A DNA stretch of 64,000 bases from Oasisia sp. SBJ-2009. Its lineage: Eukaryota > Annelida > Polychaeta > Sabellida > Siboglinidae. This document shows, piece by piece, positions 57,404 to 64,000 of this stretch (position 1 is the first letter of the stretch; each line of letters starts with the position of its first letter). The notes beneath the pieces were generated by a model that saw only the letters and a program-made list of their open reading frames with translations, searched no databases and was not told the origin of the DNA. The DNA lies in NCBI GenBank assembly GCA_964017155.1, contig OZ024867.1, positions 12,884,934-12,948,933 on the forward strand, given 5' to 3'. The translations under genes were made by a program, and so were the position numbers.

Positions 57404-58849
57404 GTATGTCGGACGACAGTGAAATATATCGGGATGAAAACCAGAGAAATCTTACATCAAATACTTATATATAATTATGTCAAATGTATTGAATATTCAG
57501 AGTGGTTATCTAATGTATATTGGTTTCGTGTCGCAATAACAACTGCTACCAGAAACCAGAATATGATTCATATATCTCCCAACATGCGAACATTCATTAA
57601 CAAAAATTATTCCGCAGTATCCAATACTCAATATTTCTTAAACTTCTTACAATTTATGCCTGATTACTACGCTCCAAGTTACGCGCGAAATATATATTTT
57701 TTCACAACTACCTACTACAATTATAGTCAGGTACTCATTTATTCAGCGGAGTGAAGTGGTTCAATGTAAATTGAAAGACATTTCCCAGAGTTTTTCAGGG
57801 TAGCACACGATTTGGATACGAATTATCTTGGTCCATAGTCCGACGTTCTTACCACTGCGCTACTAATGAAAGGTATAATAACTTCAATTACGTTGTAAAG
57901 ACAGTCCAATTAGACCGACTGCATATTAATTACCTGCAAATATTGCATCATATTTTAATTTAAAATGAATGACATGTTTATCCTTCAAATGTTAATGCAA
58001 GGTAATAGTTGTTTATTGTAGATTGTGAGATGAGACATTAGTTAATATCGCATGATGGTGTAAAGGAATTAAAAGATCTACCGCAATTATACACCCCGAA
58101 AAGGAATGTGGCAATTACAATGTAGCAAACGTAAATTATTTATTTATGAACTCGCAAATGTGACAAGATATTCAACATATTGAACATATTGAATTTCTAA
58201 ACGTTAACGCGATAAAAACAACAGTAATATCATAAGAAACTTACTACAGGTTCTTTATCTACTTTCCATCATGTGGACATTCTGCCGTGAAGGGTGACAG
58301 TTGTAGCACGGAACACTCTTGGCTAATGTTTGTTTACGATCAGAGTTGCCTGCTTTACCTCCTCTGAACCCAACGAATGTTAGGTTCATATACGCTATAA
58401 CATTGTGTCTCGTTTCAAGCGATGCGTAATGATTCTCCAATAGCAAAGCAATAATTTTGCTGTAACAAATAATGGCATGACAAAAAGCAGAAAATTACAC
58501 GTAAAGTACATGATGCACAAAAGGTAAGTTATACATGTGGGGCAGTATCTGTTATGCGATACAGCTCAAGTGTTTTTCACCTTACTCATTACCCTTACGG
58601 TAATTATTAAGAAATACCGACATGAAACAACTGGTCAATTACGATACATTGAACGTCTAACCAGACTGTCTGACGTGTAATAATTCTGCTATTATTTTTA
58701 ACAATTTAATATATTATGAGTGACATTTGAAGTTGTCTCCTGAAGCTGAATTTACCGTAAATGCAAGACAATAATTGATAGTTATCACATGTATTCTGTG
58801 CTGACCTAATACATTTCTCTTGTTATACAACTATAGTTTTACGTTGTAG

Positions 58850-58963
58850 ACATTGACGACTGCGAAGACGACTCATGCGAAAATGGTGGGCAATGTATTG
58901 ACGGAGTGAACAAGATTACTTGCAATTGCGCAATTGGATACACCGAGGTCAAATGCGAAACGG
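58850..58963 (+). CDS. EGF-like exon A4
   Basis: 114 bp, phase 1-1. Protein sequence as A2 (IDDC, CENGGQC, CNCAIGYTEVKC). The donor is GTTTGT rather than GTATGT, still a GT site. The unit upstream has lost about 220 bp, including the decayed EGF exon. Confidence 0.85.
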
Positions 58964-60625
58964 GTTTGTCGGACTAACACTGAAATATATCGCGATGAAA
59001 ACCAGAGAAATTTTACACCAAATACTTATATATAATTATGTCAAATGTACTGTATATGCAGAGTGGTTATCTAATGTATATTGGTTTCGTGTTACAATAA
59101 CAACTGCTACCAGAAACCAGAATATGATTCATATATCTCCCAACATGCGAACATTCATTAACAAAAATTATTCCGCAGTATCCAATACTCAATATTTCTT
59201 AAACTTCTTACAATTTATGCCTGATTACTACGCTCCAAGTTACGCGCGAAATATATATTTTTTCACAACTACCTACTACAATTACAGTCAGGTACTCATT
59301 TATTCAGCAGAGTGAAGTGGTTCAATGTAAATTGAAAAAAAATTCTCAGAGTTTGTCAGGGTTGCACACGATTTGGATGCGAATTATCTTGGTCCATAGT
59401 CCGACGTTCTTACCACTGCGCTACTAGCTAAATGTATAATAACTTCAATTGCGTTGTAAAGAAAGTCCAATTTGACCGACTGACTATGAATTACCTGCAA
59501 TTATTGCATCATATTTTAATTTATGATGAAAGACATGTTTATCCTTCAAATGTTAATGCAAGGTAGTAGTTGTTTTTTGTAGATTGTGAGATGAGATATT
59601 AGTTAATATCGCATGATGGTGTAAAGGAATTAAAAGATCTACCGCAAGTATACACCCCGAAAAGGAATGTGGCAATTACAATATAGCAAACGTAGATTCG
59701 TTATTTATGAACTCGCAAATGTGACAAGATATTCAAATCCTTGTGTGATGTAATTTGTCATAACGTTTTTGTCGTGTGACCTTTATTGAGCCAATAATGT
59801 TTCGCCTAAACAAAGTAATATTTAAATTGTGGATGTTGACGTGTGCAAGTGCTACCCATGCAATAATGGTGCGACATGTAATGATGGGGTGAAGGAATAT
59901 ACTTCTATATGTGCTACTGGATATACCGGTGTCAATTGTGAAACAGTATTTTGGACACAGATTGAATTTCTAAACGTTAACGCGATAAAAACAACGGTAA
60001 TATCATAAGAAACTTACTACAGGTTTTTTTTTTATCTACTTTCCATTATGTGGACATTCTGCCGTGAAGGTGACAGTTGTAGCACGGTACACTCTTGGCT
60101 AATGTTTGTTTACGATCATAGTTGCCTGATTTACCTCCTCTGAACCCAACGAATGTTAGGTTCATTTACGCTATAACATTGTGTCTCGTTTCAAGCGATG
60201 GGTAATGATTCTCCAATAGCAAAGCAATAGTTTTGCTGTAACAAATAATGGCATGACAAAAAGCAGCAAATTACACATAAAGTACATGATGCACAAAAGG
60301 TAAGTTATACATGTGGGGCAATATCTGTTATGCGATACAGCTCAAGTGTTTTTCACCTTACTCATTAACGTTACGGTATGTATTAAGAAATACCGACATA
60401 TAACAACTGGTCAATTACGATACATTGAACGTCTAACCAGACTGTCTGACGTGTAATAATTCTGCTATTATTTTTAACAATTTAATATATTATGAGTGAC
60501 ATTTAAAATTGTCTCCTGAAGCTGAATTTACCGTAAATGCAAGAAAATAATTGATAGTTATCACATGTATTCTGTGCTGACCTAATACATTTCTCTTCTG
60601 ATACAACTATATTTTTACGTTGTTG

Positions 60626-60739
60626 ACATTGACGACTGCGAAGACGACTCATGCGAAAATGGTGGGCAATGTATTGATGGAGTGAACAAGATTACTTGCA
60701 ATTGCGCTATTGCATACACCGGGGTCAAATGCGAAACGG
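60626..60739 (+). pseudogene. EGF-like exon A5 without a splice acceptor
   Basis: The coding part is open and keeps six cysteines (IDDC, CENGGQC, CNCAIAYTGVKC; Gly to Ala before YTG). The acceptor that is TTGTAG in the other copies is TTGTTG here, so the AG is gone. The exon would be skipped without a frame change because it is phase 1-1, unless a cryptic AG such as GCGAAG within the exon is used. Confidence 0.75.
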
Positions 60740-62371
60740 GTATGTCGGACTAACACTGAAATATATCGCGATGAAAACCAGAGAAATCTTACACCAAATA
60801 CTTATATATAATTATGTCAAATGTACTGTATATGCAGAGTGGTTATCTAATGTATATTGGTTTCGTGTCGCAATAACAACTGCTACCAGAAACCAGAATA
60901 TGATTCATATATCTCCCAACATGCGAACATTCATTAAAAATATTATTCCGCAGTATCCATTTCTCAATATTTCTGAAACTACTTACAATTTTTGCCTGAT
61001 TACTACGCTTCAAGTTATGCGCGAAATATATATTTTTTCACAACTACCTACTACAATTTCACTCAGGTACTCATTTATTCAGCGGCGTGAAGTGGTTCAA
61101 TGTAAATTGAAAGACATTTCCCAGAGTTTGTCAGGGTAGCACGCGATTTGGATACGACTTATCTTGGTCCATAGTCCGACGTTCTTACCACTGCGCTACT
61201 AATAAAATATATAATAACTTCAATTACGTCGTAAAGAAAGTCCAATTAGACTGACTGACTATTAATTACCTGCAAATATTGCATCATATTTTAATTTGTG
61301 ATGAATGACATGTTTATCCTTCAAATGTTAATGCAAGGTAGTAGTTGTTTATTGTAGATTGTGAGATGAGACATTAATTAATATCGCATGATGGTGTAAA
61401 GGAATTAAAAGATCTACCGCAATTATACACCCCGAAAAGGAATGTGGCAATTACAATGTAACAAACGTAAATTAGTTATTTATGAACTCGCAAATGTGAC
61501 AAGATATTCAAATCCTTGTGTGATGTAATTTGTCATAACGTTTTTGTCGTGTGACCTTTATTGAGCCAATAATATTTGGCCTAGAAAAGTAATATTTAAA
61601 TCGTGGATGCAATAATGGTGCGACATGTAATGATGGGGTGAACGAAAATACTTCTATAAGTGGTACTGGATATACGGGTGTCAATTTTGAAACAGTATTT
61701 TGGTCACATATTGAATTTCTAAACGTTAACGCGATAAAAACAACAGTAATATCATAAGAAACTTACTACCGATTCTTTATCTACTTTCCATCATGTGGAC
61801 ATTCTGCCGTGAAGGGTGAGAGTTGTAGCACGGTACACTCTTGGCTAATGTTTGTTTACGATCAGAGTTCCCTGCTTTACCACCTCTGAACGCAACGAAT
61901 GTTAGGTTCATTTACGCTATAACATTGTGTCTCGTTTCAAGCGATGCGTAATGATTCTCCAATAGCAAAGCAATAGTTTTGCTGTAACAAATAATGGCAT
62001 GTCAAAAAGCAGCAAATTGCACGTAAAGTAGATGATGCACAAAAGGTAAGTTATACTTTTAGGGCAGTATCTGTTATGCGATACAGCTCAATTGTTTTTC
62101 ACCTTACTCATTACCGTTACGGTATGTATTAAGAAATACCGACATGAAATAACTGGTCAATTACGATACATTGAACGTCTAACCAGACTGTCTGACGTGT
62201 AATAATTCTGTAATTTTTTTTAACAATTTAATATATTATGAGTGACATTTGAAATTGTCTCCTGAAGCTGAATTTACCGTAAATGCAAGACAATAATTGA
62301 TAGTTATCACATGTATTCTGTGCTGACCTAATACATTTCTCTTCTGATACAACTATATGTTTACTTTGTAG

Positions 62372-62485
62372 ACATTGACGACTGCGAAGACGACTCATGC
62401 GATAATGGTGGGCAATGTATTGATGGAGTGAACAAGATTACTTGCCTTTGCGCTATTGGATACACCGGTATCAAATGCGAAACGG
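62372..62485 (+). CDS. EGF-like exon A6
   Basis: 114 bp, phase 1-1, TTTGTAG acceptor, GTATGT donor. It mixes features of the two subtypes: IDDC, CDNGGQC, IDGV and CLCAIGYTGIKC. Such mixtures point to exchange between copies. Confidence 0.85.
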
Positions 62486-64000
62486 GTATGTCGGACTACA
62501 GTGAAATATATCGCGATGAAAACCAGTGAAATCTTACACCAAATACTTATATATAAATATGTCAAATGCATTGAATATGCAGAGTGGTTATCTAATGTAT
62601 ATTGGTTTCGTGTCGCAATAACAACTGCTACCAGAAAGCAGAATATGATTCATATATCTCCCAACATGCGAACATTCATTAAAAAATAATTATTCCGCAG
62701 TATCCATTACTCAATATTTCTTAAACTTCTTACAATTTATGCCTGATTACTACGCTCCAAATTACGCGATAAATATATATTTTTTCACAACTACCTACTA
62801 CAATTACAGTCAGGTACTCATTTATTCAGCAGAGTGAAGCGGTTCAATGTAAATTGAAAGACATTTCCCAGAGTTTGTCACGGTAGCACACGATTTGGAT
62901 ACGAATTATCTTGGTCCATAGTCCGACGTTCTTACCACTGCTCTGCTAGTTAAATGTATAATAACTTCAATTACGTTGTAAAGAAAGTCCAATTAGACCT
63001 ACTGACAATTAATTACCTGCAATTATTGCATCATATTTTAATTTATGATGAAAGACATGTTTATCCTTCAAATGTTAATGCGAGGTAGTAGTTGTTTATT
63101 GTAGATTGTGAGATGAGACATTAGTTAATATCGCATGATGGTGTAAAGGAATTAAAAGATCTACCGCAATTATAGACCACGAAAAGGAATGTGGCAATTA
63201 CAATGTAGCAAACGTAAATTAGTTATTTATGAACTCGCAAATGTGACAAGACATTCAAATCCTTGTGTGATGTAATTTGTCGTAACGTTTTTGTCGTTTG
63301 ACCTTTACTGAGCCAATAATGTTTCGCCTAAAAAAAAGTAATTTTTAAATTGTGGATGTTGACGTGTGCAAGTGCTACCCATGCAATAATGGTGCGACAT
63401 GTAATGATGGGGTGAAGGAATATACTTCTATATGTGCTACTGCATATACGGGTGTCAATTGTGAAACAGTATTTTGGACAGAGATTGAATTTCTAAACGT
63501 TACCGCGATAAAAACAACAGTAATATCATAAGAAACTTACTACAGGTTTTTTTTATCTACTTTCCATTACATGGACATTCTGCCGTGAACGTGACAGTTG
63601 TAGTACGGTACACTCTTGGCTAATGTTTGTTTACGATCATAGTTGCCTGCTCTGCCTCCTCTGAACCCAACGAATGTTAGGTTCATTTACGCTATAACAT
63701 TGTGTCTCGTTTCAAGCGATGCGTAATGATTCTCCAATAGCAAAGCAATAATTTTGCTGTAACAAATAATGGCATGGCAAAAAGCAGCGAATTACACGTA
63801 AAGTATATGATGCACGAAAGGTAAGTTATACATGTGAGGCAGTATCTGTTATGCGATACAGGTCAAGTGTTTTTCACCTTTCTCGTTACCGTTACGGTAT
63901 GTATTAAGAAATACCGACATGAAACAACTGGTCAATTACGATACATTAAACGTCTAACGAGACTGTCTGACGTGTAATAATTCTGCTATTATTTTTAACA

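Larger units (their letters stand above)
52706..64000 (+). repeat. About 1.75-kb tandem array carrying EGF exons
   Basis: The left boundary is at about 52706 (TGATGAATGACATGTTTATC). The same order then recurs: a decayed EGF exon, GTTACCGTTACGG block, EGF exon, AAATATATCG intron block, tRNA-like block, TGATGAATGAC. EGF exon starts are spaced 1746, 1777, 1560, 1776 and 1746 bp. The short interval has lost the decayed exon. The array continues past the right edge; by comparison with 57140-57290 the next exon would begin about 150 bp beyond the window. Confidence 0.95.

Noticed and set aside
53851..62689. Recurrent intronic frames of 77-147 codons after each EGF exon
   Set aside because: They repeat because the introns are repeated. 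Starts, ends and frames vary between copies, and they overlap the exon in a different frame.

Overview
This is eukaryotic genomic DNA, almost certainly from an animal. It has GT-AG introns, a metazoan-type EGF exon array, a collagen Gly-X-Y exon, LINE retrotransposons and very long microsatellites. It contains no operons, prokaryotic genes or CRISPR arrays. A marine invertebrate, perhaps a lophotrochozoan, is my guess; nothing in the window fixes the species.

Layout. 1-15.2 kb is gene-poor: diverged interspersed repeats (860-3560), microsatellites (AC/GT, TA, CCCG), a 9-bp minisatellite (11.1-11.7 kb) and one weak candidate exon (6.8-7.2 kb). 15.2-19.9 kb begins with a 563-bp perfect tetranucleotide array. 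Next to it is a minus-strand multi-exon gene that I assembled from splice sites and reading phase. It joins a retroviral/Ginger-type integrase C-terminal (GPY/F) module, a Thr/Pro-rich coding minisatellite and the catalytic half of a Ulp1/C48 protease. 20-25 kb is a duplicated segment, one copy of which carries a roughly 40-copy 43-bp satellite. 24.9-29.8 kb is LINE material on the minus strand, including one CR1-like element nested inside another. 30-34 kb holds interspersed repeats, an isolated frameshifted collagen exon and GC-rich MITE-like elements. 34.5-35.6 kb is an intact single-exon type II membrane glycosyltransferase with a DXD motif (minus strand), the clearest ordinary gene. 36.6-37.1 kb is a broken copy of a mobile-element-like gene. 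37.7-41 kb holds hairpins and TA tracts. 41.1-44.6 kb is a LINE with an intact 1043-codon endonuclease/reverse transcriptase ORF, probably RTE-like. 45-52.6 kb is LINE fragments, a 69-bp minisatellite, (AC)n/(TA)n, (TATG)n and small tandem repeats.

52.7-64 kb is a tandem array of about 1.75-kb units. Each unit carries one 114-bp, phase 1-1 EGF exon on the plus strand, and most also carry a second, decayed EGF exon. Six good exon copies are seen and the array runs off the right edge, so this is the inside of a large EGF-repeat gene growing by exon duplication. One copy has lost its splice acceptor.

The genes do not form one pathway. The shared theme is repeat-driven change: LINE nesting, coding minisatellites, and duplication of symmetric exons. 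Exon joins were inferred by eye from splice signals and motif continuity and have no transcript support.
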